A stretch of 64,000 bases of DNA. Origin: Heterocephalus glaber. Its lineage: Eukaryota; Chordata; Mammalia; Rodentia; Bathyergidae. The notes under the pieces were generated by a model that ran no database searches, was not told where the DNA came from, and was given only the letters and a program-made list of their open reading frames with translations. This document shows positions 13,301 to 28,300 of the stretch, one piece after another. Numbering within the stretch: position 1 is the first letter of the stretch; each line of letters begins with the position of its first letter. A program made the translations under genes and the position numbers. Location of the stretch: contig NW_004624866.1 of assembly GCF_000247695.1 (NCBI RefSeq), forward strand, positions 5,514,744-5,578,743, in the 5' to 3' direction.

Positions 13301-16300
13301 GTCTTGTTTCCACAGGCTGTTTACAAGGCTGATTTGGAGTGGTTACGTGGAATTGGGTGGATGCCAAATGATTCTGTTTCTGTCAATCATGCCAAACACG
13401 CTGCAGATATCTTCAGTGAGGTATTCCAAGATTGTACTGTGTCCTGTCATTCAGTGCATTTTCAAAGGGAATGAAGAAAAGTACATGAGCCAAAGTGCAG
13501 TCATCTCATACCAGCAATTTTAACTATTTTTAAATGCTGAAATGTAAGCTATATATATTTTCCAAAATAATCCTGTACTGTTCCCATCACGTTATAAGAC
13601 CACATCCCTAATATAATAGTATTCAGTACACTCTCATTGATACTTAGAATTGTAAAAATTGAAAATTTCTTTTGTCAGTTACAGCAATATAGTATTTTGT
13701 CGAGTTGAAAAAAATGAACATATGATACACATAAAGAGATGACTTTGGGAAGTAATCATGCTTGCTTGCTACTTTAAAATCTCTGGGAGGTATAAGAAAC
13801 CAGCCCATTTGTTTAAAAAATAAAATTTGGAGAAGAAAAGACATTTATTTAAAGCATTCAACACCTCTAATTGAGAAGGACCCTAATATTTAGTATATCT
13901 CAGTCACCAAGACCAAAGACTACAACTGTCTAAAAGATCTTTTGTTCCTCATAGAAAAAATATCGCACAAAAATAGAAACTCTCAACTTTACTCCTGTGG
14001 ATGATAGAGTCGATTATGTGACAGCGAAGCAAAGTGGTGAGATCCTTGATGATGTAAGTAACAACAAAATTACACAATCATGCCAGGTGTGGTGATGCAA
14101 GCCTGTAACCCCAGAATTGGAGAAGTTGAGGTGGCAGGGTCTCCATATGTTCAAGGCCAGCCTGGGCTATATAGTAAGTTCACAGCCAGCCTGAGCTGTA
14201 TAACAAGATCCTGTCTTAAAAAAAAAAATAGGTGCAAAGTCCCTATGATGAATGTGATCATTATATGTATCTAAAATGTACCAGTAAACTTAATTTTTAA
14301 AATAATAAATAATAAAATAAAAATTATGCTATCGTGTAGTTTTAATTAAAATTTTCTACCTCCTTGCACTTCAGCATGCCATACATTGTCCAAGATACAA
14401 ATTTTAATCATCAGAATTTTTAATGCCAGCAATTCCCTGGCAATATGTTGTTCTTAATGTCAAATAACCTATCCCATTGTCCCCCTACTTTTAGATTAAA
14501 TATCGGAAAGATTGGAATGCCACCAAGTCAAAATACACCCTCACAGACACCCCCCTACTGCACACTGCCCAAGAGGCTGCCCGGATACTGGACCAGGTAG
14601 GGTTTTTACTTGGATGCCTGGTACTTCTGGTGAGGACAGAGAACCCTAATGGAGCCAAAGGAAATTTATACACCTAACTCTTCATTTAACTTCTATTGTG
14701 CTCTCTTTCTCTTAGTATCTCTACAAGGAAGGCTGGGAGAAACAAAAAGCTACAGGTTATATTTTGCCTCCAGATGCTGTGCCATTTGTTCACGCCCATC
14801 ACTCCAGCGATGTTCAAAGTGAGGTAATTTATCCGGATGTGTGTGCACTTTGGAAAAGCTGGATGTTGTCTGTAAGGGTGCCCCATGTGCCCAGGGTGTG
14901 CGTGACACAGTACAGATGTTCTACTTCAGCCTGGCAGATATGGCGGAGCTTGCTCAGGGCTGCAGTAGTGGCTCCTTTTTTGGTGTTTTCCCACGGGTTT
15001 TGGGCCAACTTCTTTTCCTTCTTTCTTCAAAAGCTATTGTTTGAGTTCCTTACTTTTTCTTACATCCTCTGCCTTCTCTAAAATCTCTAGGCCCCCAGAT
15101 AAAGATACTTCCAGAGATATAGAACAAGTATATGGTTTTTGAAAAATAATTATTTTTCATATTTATTATTTCAATGCTTTTACAATCCTGGGTTGGGGGT
15201 GTCACACAGAAAGCTGGTGGGGGGCTGAGTGCCGGAGGTACCTGAGCAGATGGTCTTGCCCCTTTTTCCCTGTGTGCTTGTCAGAGCTGATGTACTCTGA
15301 ACTCTTCTTCCCACCAGCTGAAGTACAAAGCTGAACATGTAAAGCAGAAAGGTCACTATGTTGGTGTCCCAACAATGAGAGATGATCCTAAACTGGTTTG
15401 GTTTGAGCATGCAGGCCAGATACAGAATGAGAGACTCTACAAACAGGACTATCACAAAACAAAGGCCAAAATCAACATACCTTCAGACATGGTGTCAGTC
15501 TTGGCCGCCAAGCAGGGGCAGAGCCTTGTCAGTGATATTGATTACCGCAATTACCTGCACCAGTGGACATGTCATCCCGACCAAAATGATGTAATTCAGG
15601 CAAGAAAGGCCTATGACCTACAGAGTGATGTAAGTGGTTTTTGTTTCTTCATTATCTAGAAATGTACAATACACTTAGGAATGAAAGCAGTATTCCAGAA
15701 CTACCAGTCTTTGAAACTTTGGACTATAAAGACTTACTTTGTTCCCAGAAGGGAATCAAGACTTGCTATGAAGTAGAGGAGGATAAGGAACAGTGATTGA
15801 TTGATAGCCTTCCTACAGACTGCATTTCTGAAGAGGTTTCAAAGTCAAATATTTTTAAAATCTACTTTTATGCCATTTCTGCTATCAGCAACTCCTTACA
15901 TTCACGTGAATAATTTTCAGCTAATATAAACTAATAATTGGCTTTGGTGAGAATTAAGCCTGAATTGGGGTTTTGACAATATTAGGTCATAGCACTGAAC
16001 AAGGAGCTAGGACTGCCTCATTCTGCTTTGCTGAGCATCATATTCCTCAAGGTGCAAGATCTCTACCTGCATTGACCTCTGTAGGGAGAAGCAGAAATGT
16101 GATGTATGGACTCACTGCTCAGGTACACAGAGTTAGAATAGATGCTGAACTTGAACGTCCCACCTCACTCACTGCTGCAGCAGAGTGGCTCTTGTGAAAC
16201 TTCAGTCAGAATAGCAGCCACTCCTCATTTCATTTGGGGTGGACTGGAAGAATCTAAGAGCTGCAGGTAGGCAGGGAAGAGAAAAGACAAAGATGGAGAC

Positions 16301-19300
16301 AGATTTGGCCAGTGTAGTTGAGACACGGCCCCCCTTCACTGCAACTACGTTGGCATTGACTTGTGTGATTTCCTTAATTTAGTCTCAATATCACACAGGC
16401 TTTTACATAGCTAAATGAACCAAGTCCTTCTAAAACTGCAGCCTCCTTGGTAAACCATTTCTTACAGGCGAAAGTGATGGCCCCTCCCCTTAATTCCAGT
16501 AGCACTTGTGTGGCCTCACTGTCATAGTGCTTAACCTTATACCGATCCCTTAAAGTACTGAGAACAGTGCCTCGTGCACTCACAAGCTCCTCAAGAAAAC
16601 ATGGACCAGGTAAAGTCACAATTGAAAGAATGAGACAACAGCCACTAAAGAGAAATCTTTAAAAACCTTCTAAAAAGGGCCGAGGATTTAGCTCAGTGTT
16701 TCTGCTGCCTGCCTCGCAAGCGCAAGCTCCCGAGTTCGATCCCCAGTACCCAGAAAAAAAAACCAAACAACTATTTGGAATCTGCTATCTGTAATCCTGA
16801 AGTCTAAGACACTAACTCTTCATCATATCTCTGTCCTATTTTCAGAACATCTACAAAGCTGACCTGGAGTGGCTCCGAGGCATTGGTTGGATCCCCTTGG
16901 ACTCTGTGGACCACGTGAGGGTCACTAAGAACCAGGAAATGGTGAATCAGGTGTGCAAATTCTGTTCCCTTTGTAATCTAACACCTACCCTCCTTACCTG
17001 CCATACGGGGCTCAGTACCCTGTGGGGATAGACCTATCTTAATTGTCTCTATTTCTTTGCAGATAAAATATAAGAAAGATGCTCTTGACAACTATCCCAA
17101 TTTTACAAGTGTGGTGGATCCTCCAGAGATTGTTTTGGCCAAGACTAATGCAGTCAATCAAAGTGATGTAAGTTTGTTCTGTATATGCAGAAATACATAG
17201 ACTGAGAATTGATTGTCTGTCATTGAATGGATTAGCTCATCTCTAAATAACTGCTTGTAAGAAATTGGGATGGGGTAAATTATAAGATAACCTTGGGGGA
17301 GATGTCTTAAAAGACACTAGTAGCTGGTATACTGTGTGTGCTTTTGGATATCTATATTCTTATCTAAAATATCCTATTATAATAAACTGAAATTCAACCA
17401 GTTGGTTAGTTTTAATCTCTAAATGTAGACTGATTATTATGTTGTTAGGTAGATTGTATAAAAATTTAAATCTATATTTATAATAATCAAAATTTTAAAA
17501 ATAATCAAAATGTTCTATTGTTTTCTCTTCTTAGGTAAAATATAAAGAAACATTCAATAAAGCCAAGGGAAAATATACATTTTCTCCAGATACACCATAT
17601 ATTTCCCATTCCAAGGACATGGGAAAACTCTACAGTACTGTGAGTCTTATTTTATATAGTAATATCTCAGTTCCTAATTTTAGCCCTTACTATTATTAAT
17701 CTTCTTGGGTGATTCTATGAACAGCTGAACAAAGAACAACAGAGCAATCGATTGTCTTAATTGCATTTTTTCTTGTCTGCTAGAACTAGCATATCATTCA
17801 AAGTGAGGAATATGTATTCAGCTGGATTTTTTGAGCTCCTGTGATGTGCCAGGAACTGCAGTGGTCACTGAGGGGCTAAAGCTAAATGAGATGAATTCTT
17901 CAGGAGCTCATACAAGTGACAGGAACAGACACAAGTAAACAGATGATAATGTAACAAATGCTATTAAAGCTCTAGGAGCACAGAGAATTGGGAGCAACTA
18001 CCAAAAGAGAAAAAGAAGGAAAGGCTTGTTTTTCCTCAGCAGTCATGTATGCACGTCTCCAGCCCACAAATTGAATACTTGCTCTCTAAAATTTAATTCA
18101 GCTAATTTAAAGGACTGTGGAGATGCATAACCAGTGGAAAGCAATTTTGGGGATTCCCTGTATACAAATCTCTCATCACTTTTACTAGAACTGTAAATAC
18201 AGTTCACTCTGTTATAAAATGCCTCAGAGTCTGTAGATTCAATTTGCAGTAAACCAAATGACTGCCTTGTTCTAGCTAGGCACACTAATGGCTACAAATA
18301 AAGATTTTTAAGCCTTCCCTTGAACATAAATGTTTTAGTTTAACTTTGCCAATGGTTTTAGTAATATCTGAAAGTACTAGTTAAATAAAAACTTTGTTAA
18401 ACTTTGTCCATAATTCTTTGTTCTAGATACTGTATAAAGGGGCCTGGGAGGGAACCAAGGCCTATGGCTATACCCTGGATGAGCGTTATATTCCCATTGT
18501 TGGAGCCAAGCACGCTGACCTGGTGAACAGTGAGGTCCGTATGACCTTTTCCTCTCTTAGGTTTGGGGGTCTTTTGGGGAGAGCAAAGGACTAGTTAGAA
18601 AACTCCAGGGATTCTCAATGTTGAATCTGCCTCACAGCTGAAATACAAAGAGACATATGAGAAGCAGAAGGGTCACTACCTGGCTGGAAAAGAAATCAGT
18701 GAGTTCCCTGGTGTGGTTCATTGTCTGGATTTCCAGCAGATGAGGAGTGCGGTAAGCCAATGCTCACTTCAACATAGATTTGTACAGCTTCAGTGTGCTC
18801 TGTGTTTGCCTTTTTTGAGCTGGACCTGTGGTTCAGAACTAGTTTGGTGGGCTGGGGATTCAGCTCAGTGGTTTCGCCGCCTGCCTTGCAAGCGCAAGGA
18901 CTCGAGTTCGATCCCCGGTACAAAAAAAAAAGAACTAGTTGGGGGATGAAGTGGTCTTTTTTTCTTTCTTTCTTTCTTTTTTTTTTAGACAAGATCTCAT
19001 TGTGTAGTTCAAGCTGGCAATGAACTCACTGTGTAGCCCAGGTAGCCCAGGCTACCCCTGAATTTGTGGAAATTCTCCTGCCTCAGCCTCCTGAGTGCTG
19101 GGATTACCATGGGCCACCATGCTAGGCTTGGAATGATTTATTCTTGAGATTTTTCCCCACCCTTACTTCGGGCCCTTCATGGCTAGAGGTTTCCTTGGTT
19201 CTGCTTCCCCCTCCAACACCAAATACATAGTGAGGGCTCTGAAATGAAAAAGGAGACAGTAACAAGGTCACTGTTGACCTTGCATTGTAGAAAGATAAGA

Positions 19301-22300
19301 AGCTTAAAAAGAAGGATATAATAAAAAATTTTAACAGTGTATTCTAGAGGTACTGATCTATATTGGAATTAAGACTCAAAAGAGATTCATCTGAATTGTT
19401 AAAGTTTTAATTCTTATCTAATTTTTGTTTTTTAAAAATGCCATTCTTTAGTTGAGCTACAGAAAACACTATGAGGACACAAAGGCAAATGTTCATATCC
19501 CCAACGATATGCTGAATCACGTGCTGGCTAAAAGGTGCCAGTACATCCTCAGTGACCTGGAATATCGACATTACTTCCACCAGTGGACATCTCTCCCAGA
19601 AGAACCCAAATTTTTTTATGCCCGAAATGCCCAGGAGATATTAAGTGATGTAAGTTGCCTTTCTGCACTTGACTTAGTTGCAGGTTTCACCTGGTCCTGC
19701 CTCAGGCCCCTGTGTTCCAGTTGTTCCTGTGTTTATGTACCCAGGAACTTTCAACTTTGAGCCTCTGGACACCTATGTTAAATTTTTAGTCTGTTCAGCA
19801 CTAGGTGGGACTTAGGTATTGCTCCCCTCCCAGTTGGTTAGGCCAAGTGAGTACAGATCTTCTAGCTAGTGAGAGGCCCACACTGTGCTCTCTAAGCACT
19901 AAGCCCAACCAGGGACCAATAGGAAATTATTAAAAGGCTCAGAATTCTGTAAACTTAGAATACCTATCACTATTCATTTTTCTTTGTTCCTTACAGAATG
20001 TGTATAAAGATGACTTGAATTGGCTGAGAGGCATTGGTTGCTACGTTTGGGATACTCCCCAGATTCTCCATGCCAAGAAATCATATGACCTCCAGAGTCA
20101 GGTGAGTCAATTTTCCTAGAAAGACTGGCTCTCTCAGGTCATCAAAACCCATGGTAGTATCAGTGGGCTGCTGGGCCAGCTGTGTCCATGTTTGATTGAG
20201 AAGCTCTAACCAAGTAGCTTCTATAATGGTGTGTGATTTAAGGGAAGCCCCCTGGCCTTCTGGACCCAATTAAATCTGCTCCATCGCTGAATCTTCTCAG
20301 CATGAGTCTCTCCTATGGTTAAAGTCTCTCCTATTTATAACAGCAAGTTATGACATACTTTTTTGTTTTTGTACTTGGGATCGAACTCGGGACCTTGCGC
20401 TTGGTAGGCGGGCGGTGGAACAACTGAGCTAAATCCCCGGCCCTATAACAGCAAAGAGGGAGTAGGATGTCAAAGCAGTCTTGACCACAGATAGGTGTAT
20501 TCTGAATGAAAAAATTAATCCTGGAACATCCCAGCATGTAGATGAACTTTGATAGATGGGTCTAATAGATTATCCAAATCAAGGGGCTGCTGTCAGGGAT
20601 GGAGAAAGGGTGTGCAGAAGACATCAAAATGGAGAGGGTTATCTGGCAGAGATCCAGACCCCACTCCTGGTCCAGAAAAGCTATTCACTTTGGCGCGCCA
20701 CACGAAGTCTTCAGGCTCACAGGATGGTAGCCTGTTGCTTAGGATGAAAACAGAAACCCATAAATAAGTAAAGGCACATCTAAATTGGCACAAATATTTA
20801 AAGCTGATGACAGACAGTACTTTATCACTTTTGGTGGCCTTTTTCTTCACAGATCCAATACACAGCAGCAGGTAAAGAAAATTTACAAAACTATAATCTG
20901 GTCACAGATACACCAGTTTATGTGACTGCTCTTCAAAGTGGCATGAATGCCAGCGAGGTATGTCTTCCTTGTCCTTCTCTTCCAGAGACAAGCCATTTCT
21001 TATCTTTAAATATTTTTCAGTAACAGAGGTGAATAAGCCATTTGTTTTTCTGTCTGTAGGTGAAATATAAAGAAAATTATCATCAGATCAAGGACAAATA
21101 CACCACAGTACTAGAAACAGTGGATTATGACAGAACCAAGAATCTCAAGAGTCTTTATAGCAGTGTAAGTATTTTCCTCCTACACCTGAGCCACTTGTTG
21201 CCCTTCAGAGCCAATAAAAGAATAAATGAGAATGTGTACCTTGTCCCCAAAGATTTTTCTAGTTTTCTCATGGGTCCTCAGATTGCTACTTTCTCTCATA
21301 AAATTCTTATATGTACAATTAAATAAAGCTCAAATTGGCAAGGATTGTCTGAGAAGGACAGAATTCAAGAAAATCTGCTACTCTGGAGCTAACCAGAATG
21401 CACTGTTCCAGATTCACATGGCTTTTCTTTTTAATCCTTCCAGAATCTGTACAAGGAGGCCTGGGATAAAGTGAAAGCCACCAGCTACGTTCTGCCGACC
21501 AGCACCTTGTCCCTGACACATGCCAAGAACCAGAAGCATCTGGCCAGCCGTGTAAGTCAGGTTCAAACCCAACAGCCTCCCCTCTTTTCCCCTCCCCTGC
21601 TCTCACTGCAGGGACTTCTCAGGCTTAGGCAAATGTTGTCCAGAGGATCCCTAGCACCTCCGTGGGAGTATCCAGCAAGGAATTCCAGATCCTTCGTCGC
21701 CACAGCCTGTGCACCTACTGTCTCGCTCAGGGATCTGCAGTCCAGGGAGAGTCACAAACACTGGCAAGAAGGATACAGATGTGACCTTGTAGGCTGCCTG
21801 TCTGTGGATGACGTGAATAAATAGTCTCTGTTTCAGCCAGAAGTGAGGAGAGGAAGAAGACATAATGTAGCATATCAAACAGGCTCTTTTCCATGGAATT
21901 ACAAGGGCATGATAATTAGTTATTATACCATCTATAAATAAACAGAGCAGCCCAGAGGGAGAGACTTTTCATCTGGGAAGAGGGGTGTTTTAGATAAGAT
22001 TACAAAACCTGGAGAAAGGACTTTAGTCATTTTTTTTAATGTTATAAAGGTAGGACTCTTGGCAAATTGTTTATGGAACAAGGTAGGATGTACAGAAAAC
22101 AATCTTTTAAAAAAAATTTTAAGAAAAAGAATTCTTTGAATACTGTCGTCTTGTTAGTTGAGGAATAGTTTAGATATAACAAGCTGGATTTTTGTGTTCC
22201 AGAAAATTATGGTGGAAATTTTGGTGAGTCTCTAGTCATTACAGGGCTTTGCTGAAATTCTAATTGAACTCCTCCTTCTCCTCTTTTTCACTAAGCTATG

Positions 22301-25300
22301 GGTCTTGGTTCTGTAATTACCAAGTACTAGGAGACTGGATCTTTGTCTCTGCCTTATCATCTCATTCATGCATTAATAGGCAACATGACTTAAGAATAAA
22401 AGTTTTCCTGAAGAAGTTGATTGCTCTGTGTTTCTTGAAAACCTTGTGGAAACTGAAATTTAAAGACTGTGTCTTTTAAGCATTGGGATTTTCAGTTATT
22501 TAAAACAAAGAGATTGCTGAACACAGTTTAATTTTTCACTTGTAGTAAGAAAAATAAAGCCATTATCAAAAAACAAATTATTTTAAAACTGTAGTTTTAA
22601 GGCCCTATGTTCGATCCATAGCTCTGCAAAATACAAAAAATAAAGAAAAATCACATAATCTTAAAAATAAATTGATTGTAATTGTAGCAAAAGTACTGGT
22701 ATGCATATAAGCATTTAAAAATAAAAACTAGACTTGTGCTGTACAGTTTGAGTGCTTTCAGATATGGCCTGACTGAAGCCTCACAATGGCCCTGTGCTGG
22801 GTGCTAGCACTGTGTCTCTATACAGATGAGGACATGAGCTCAGGGAAGTAGCATCCCCAGATCATCTGGACCTTGGAGTTAGGTCCTTCCCATTAAGTCT
22901 CATGCTCTTTTAACAAAATAAATCCATTACTCTCCATTACTATGTTTTAACTTTTCTACTTTTTTTATATAGGTCAAGTACCGAGAAGAATATGAAAAGT
23001 TCAAAGCTCTTTACACTTTACCAAGAAGTGTTGAAGATGATCCAAACACAGCGCGGTGCCTTCGAGTGGGCAAGTTTAACATCGATGTAAGTGACCCCAA
23101 AGGGCTGACTTCAAATTTGCTCAAGAAAGATAGTCACGTATTATCAATCAGAACAATTTCCATTAAATCAGGCAAGTGGCCCTGATTGTGCACATGTAAA
23201 GAAGAAAGAAGCTAAGCCCCTTTCTCTCTCCTCCCCCCTCCTGGTATTAATCTGTAGAAAATATCAGAGAATTTCAGCCCACCTTGCCTCAAAAGCTAGT
23301 TGTAAGCTGGTTCCCTGACTTTTCTAGAATGGGAAGAAGGCATGTATTCCTTGATGGCTTGGCACAATTTTCCTGTATAGCTGGCATGTAACTTTCACTT
23401 CACAGCGCCTGTACAGATCAGTTTATGAAAAGAACAAGATGAAAATCCACACTGTGCCTGACATGGTAGAGATGATTACTGCCAAGGATACACAGAAGAA
23501 AGTCAGTGAGGTTGATTACCGCCTGCACCTACATGAATGGATTTGCCACCCTGACTTGCAAGTCAACAGTCACGTCAGGAAAGTCACGGATCAGATCAGC
23601 GATGTAAGCCCATTCGTTGCTTAGGAAGGTCCCCAGCCCTTGCGCACCCCACTCACCCACCCTAGGAAGAAACCACCTCACCTACGTGTTCACCTCTGCC
23701 TTCTTTCACTCTGGCTTTCCTCTCTGTCCATGAGTCTGACATATTGTGGAGCTGTCCCTGGAAGTAGGGCTCTATGTGCCCTGTGTTTCTGTGGGATCCT
23801 CAGTTCTCCTCACACAATACCTTTTGCTTCTTATTCCCTAAAGTCATCTGGGTTCAGGCTGTGCCTGTGCTTTTTAGGGTTGACATTATGTCAGATTTTC
23901 TTTCTGACCCCTTGCACTTATTGAAACCTTCTAGATTGTGTACAAGGATGATCTCACCTGGCTGAAAGGCATTGGTTGCTATGTCTGGGATACTCCTGAA
24001 ATTCTCCATGCCAAACATGCTTATGATCTACGCGATGATGTGAGTTTCCTTATTTGTTTGTCTGGTATATTTCCTTGTCTATGTATTCAAGAGTCAAGGA
24101 GTGAATATGTAAAATAGGAATATTGCCACATACCAGCTGTGGTTTAAGTCATGTTGTGGATAGTTGAGCTGGATAAAGGTGCTAGGAACAGAGTAGCCAT
24201 TTCTTGACAATACCCCGGATGTTCCTACTAAACAATGTGGTCCATCTGGGCCGTTTGCCTGTGGTGGAAAAGGGATTTTTGGCTCTTCTCTCCACTTTTT
24301 GAAGTAGTTTGGATATATTAGTGAGCACATAACTTTCATTATAAGAAAATTGCAGGGCTAGGGATGTAGCTCACAGGTAGAGTGTTTGTCTAGTGTGTAT
24401 GAGGCCCTGAGTTTAATACCCAGAACCATCGCAAAAAAAAGAAAGAAGGAAACAAATTCTCATCTGCTAGGAGTTTATGGACTATACATAAGATCTATTT
24501 GATCTACTTATAAAGAGCAAAAATGCCAGTCAAATTGGTATTGCAATAAAAATTTCAGCAAGAAAGTTTGAACTTTCCTAAAATAGCAGCTGTTAAACCT
24601 CCCAGAAAACTCTAGAAGCCCCAAATGACTATAAGCATTGATTACACTGTTATAAAATTCAAATCTATCCTTGTCTGTTGAAAAAGTGCTGACAGGGCCA
24701 GGGATTTAGCTCAGTGGTTTCACCACCTGCTGTGCAAGCACAAAGACCCAAGTTTGATCCCCAGTACCAAAAAAAAAAAAGAAAGAAAGAAAGAAAGAAA
24801 AAGAAAAAGTGCTGACTAATGTAAATCTCATAAGTTAAAAGCTACCACGACCTCTGTGAAAATCAGCCCTCTCTAGTATTTAATAAATGATCCAACACAG
24901 GCTTGTTTAATTCTTCTTTGCAGATCAAGTACAAAGCTCATGTGATGAAAACAAGGAATGACTACAAGTTGGTCACTGACACACCACTCTACGTTCAGGC
25001 TGTCCAAAGTGGGAAACAGCTAAGTGATGTATGCGCTCCCTCGGGAAGTTACCATGGACAGTAACAAATACTGATTCACCACTCAATCAAAGACTAGCCT
25101 GTGCCAGCCTTCTTTAACTGGGAAACTAGATTCTATGTCCTAGAAAGTATTTAAATGCTGCCTCCTGAAACCAAAAGCATCAAGTAGTTAGTTCCCTGGG
25201 AATGGAGTTAAGTGAGCTGAGTCTATGGAATACTTTGTTTTACAGCTTCCAATGTTGCTTTTTGTATGCTTTTGTTACGAGCAACATTTTATCCTTTCCT

Positions 25301-28300
25301 GTCTAGGCCTTCTAATAAGTAGGGGCAACTATGGTAGAATGGAAACAAACAGGTCTGATAAAGGTATGGATTGGAGTCCTGCCTCTCTCACACATGATTT
25401 AAGGCTTGTGAAAAGCATGTGATCCTTCTCAGCCCCAGCATCTTCATACCTAAAAAGGGAAGGTACACGTAAAGACCACTGTAATGGCTGACTCAGTAAA
25501 TAAAAAGCTGTTCTTTTAAAGTAAATTCACAGGTTAATAGGGCTATATTAGATCCCACCAGTGGGTTGAAGGTTGAGATTTGTTATTTTGGAACTTCTAG
25601 TGGTGCAATGCCAGGGTTCCTGTGCTTTCCACCTGAGCTGTCTCTCCCACATCTCAGTGTGGTGTCCACAGCCTGGCTCTGATCTTTCTGGACGAGACAG
25701 AGTCACACATCAGAGCTCCCTAGACAAGAGGAAGAAGGCTTTCTTTCTTTGTTTGTTTTTTTAAGAGGGACTTGGGTTTGCATTTACTTTTCTTCTAACA
25801 ATGCTGCCACAGTCAGAATCTACACACTCTCCTTCTGTCTGCCCCAGGCTGTTTACCACTACGACTATGTGCATAGTGTCAGAGGCAAAGTGGCACCGAC
25901 TACCAAAACTGTGGATCTGGACCGAGCTATTCATGCATACAAGCTCCAAAGTGAGGTGAGCAGGGAGAACTAAAGAGCACCCAGCAGAAATCCAGGCCAT
26001 TGGATCCTGTAGAAGCAACTTCAACTTGGACATCCTCTCGGCCTGACCTTGGTGAAATATAAATGCTGTTCCATTCAATGAGTTGGAAAAACAAAAACAG
26101 AGCAGAGCTTGATCCCTCTTCCCTAGCAAAATTCTCATGCTGATCAAACAAACAAATAAAAAAATAGGCAAATGGCTTTTTTAAAAAGCAATATTTACAA
26201 AACTCAAAGAAGAGGGCCAGTATGCTACCTCTGCTTTCAAAAAGCTTAAAAATCAATATGACAAAGATAAGGAATTTAATTATAGAGGAAATTATCAGTA
26301 AGAGACAAAGGTAGAAATGGCCGTTGGAATTCAGAAGAGAAAGAATTTGAGCCCCACCCATGTTTAATCTACCTGCTCTGTGCTGCCTAGGGGCATGCCT
26401 TCGTCTCATTTTTACTTGTACTTCCCATATTAAATATTATAAGTAATTTGATTTTTAATTTTAAACACTATTATTAATCCTGTAGCTCCCCTAGAGCCAG
26501 AGTATTTAAGGTCACAGACAGAAACACACACCCCCACTCCTTCTGCCATGAGTATGTGCTTCTTGACCTCTTCATAGCCTGATGTCAAGCAAGATGCAGT
26601 GATTATAGGGATGCCTGTTTCAGGGGTGGCAGTGCTTTGAATATCACCTGAAAGTAGGGCTAGGATAGATGGCATTTGGCAGTCTGTCTTCTTTGCATTC
26701 CCAATTCTTGCTAGAGGATCCACAATCAACTGAGTACCTGTTTAGAAGCATAGAATTACTTTCTAAAAGCTATTTCACTCATTGTTCTCTTTTTCCAAAA
26801 CAATAGGCTATCAGTCATCTGACTCATTTCCTGATTGGGGGCGGGGGGGGGGGACTGATTTAAATTCTTCTTGAAGTCAGTTCAGAGCATAAGAACGTTA
26901 AGTCTGATCAAAACTCTAACATGAGCTGAGTATGATTTAACTGGGACTAGTGATTTGATGCCCAGTGTCATTTAACTTCTTCTTGTTCATTCTGGCAGAA
27001 TCTGTACAAAACCGGGCTGCGCTTCCTGCCCACTGGGTATAGGCTTCCAGTTGATACACCTCACTTCAAACACACCAGGGACACCCGATACATGAGTAGC
27101 TATGTGAGTATTCTCTTTCTTGTTCAGTTGGGGTCAGAAGTTGGGGTGGGGGAACTTATAGTAACTGACAGCTTAGTCTCATCCTCAAATCATATCCTAA
27201 GGGTCAATATTGAATAATGATAGCATAGCGGGAGGAAAGGAAGCATATTTTCTGGGGATGCTGTGGAAATGCTGCTTCTACAGTTCTACAGTGCCTGGAC
27301 AACTCATTAGATAGGATAGTATGTTCTTAGGAGCCTTGGCTCAGGGACCTCAGCTATCACACTGCCTCAACTTCTGGTGGACTTCACACAGAAGCGTCCT
27401 GAACCATCCCAAGCTATTTACTGGAAATGCAACCATGCATGCACACTAGTGATGCATGCAGAAGATATTATAGCACTGTGTGTCCCTAAAGGACTTCTTG
27501 CCTGGCTGCTGGACCTGATACTTACCTCACTGCTTATCTTCTGTGCCCTGTTCAGAGGAAAGTAGAGGAGTAAATAGGCTCTCACTAGTTCTGACTTTCC
27601 CAGTGTTGGTTCTGATACTACCCTTCCTCGTTTTTCAAAATACCACCCTGGGACTTGATGCATTTGCTCCATGGGCAAGGCCTGGAGGAATCCTGGCCAT
27701 GCCATTGACTCCGGCTGCAGATTGCACTCATAACCCTTCCACTGGCTGGAGACCAAGATCTCCTTTCTATGTTAGTCTTCAGAGTCTTTGGAGCCATCTC
27801 TGTGGCTCACAAAGGGTCCAATAGCATGTGGTCCAGTAATGTATGTTAGATTTAACATATTATTTTAAAAATTAGTCTTTAAAATATTTTCTTATTCCTA
27901 ATTTCCTAGCCACATTGAGGATAAAAATATAGTTTTTGTTTTGTTTTGCATTTTGCATATTTTCATACAGGTTTTACCTAGCTAGGTTGAATTGTATTCT
28001 TTTCTGGACCTGGCTTTATCATTCAGTAAATAATTTTCAGCCAGGGATTTAGCTCAGTGGTTTCGCTGCCTGCTGCACAAGTGCAAGGACCCGAGTTCGA
28101 GCCCCAGTTCCAAATAAATAAATAAATTTCAAGATTTGGAATAATATTAAAATTTTGTCAATGACTCTTTAATATTTGGAGAGCAATTTTCAAATAAAGG
28201 TGGTATCTTTGATTGAGAAATGTAATTTTGGTCTTTGTATACTTGTCATAGATCTCATTCTGACTCTGCTTTTGCAGTTTAAGTATAAAGAAGTCTATGA

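Noticed and set aside
25927..26409. 160-codon minus-strand open frame
   Set aside because: Intronic, no recognisable domain, overlaps the end of w30; likely chance.
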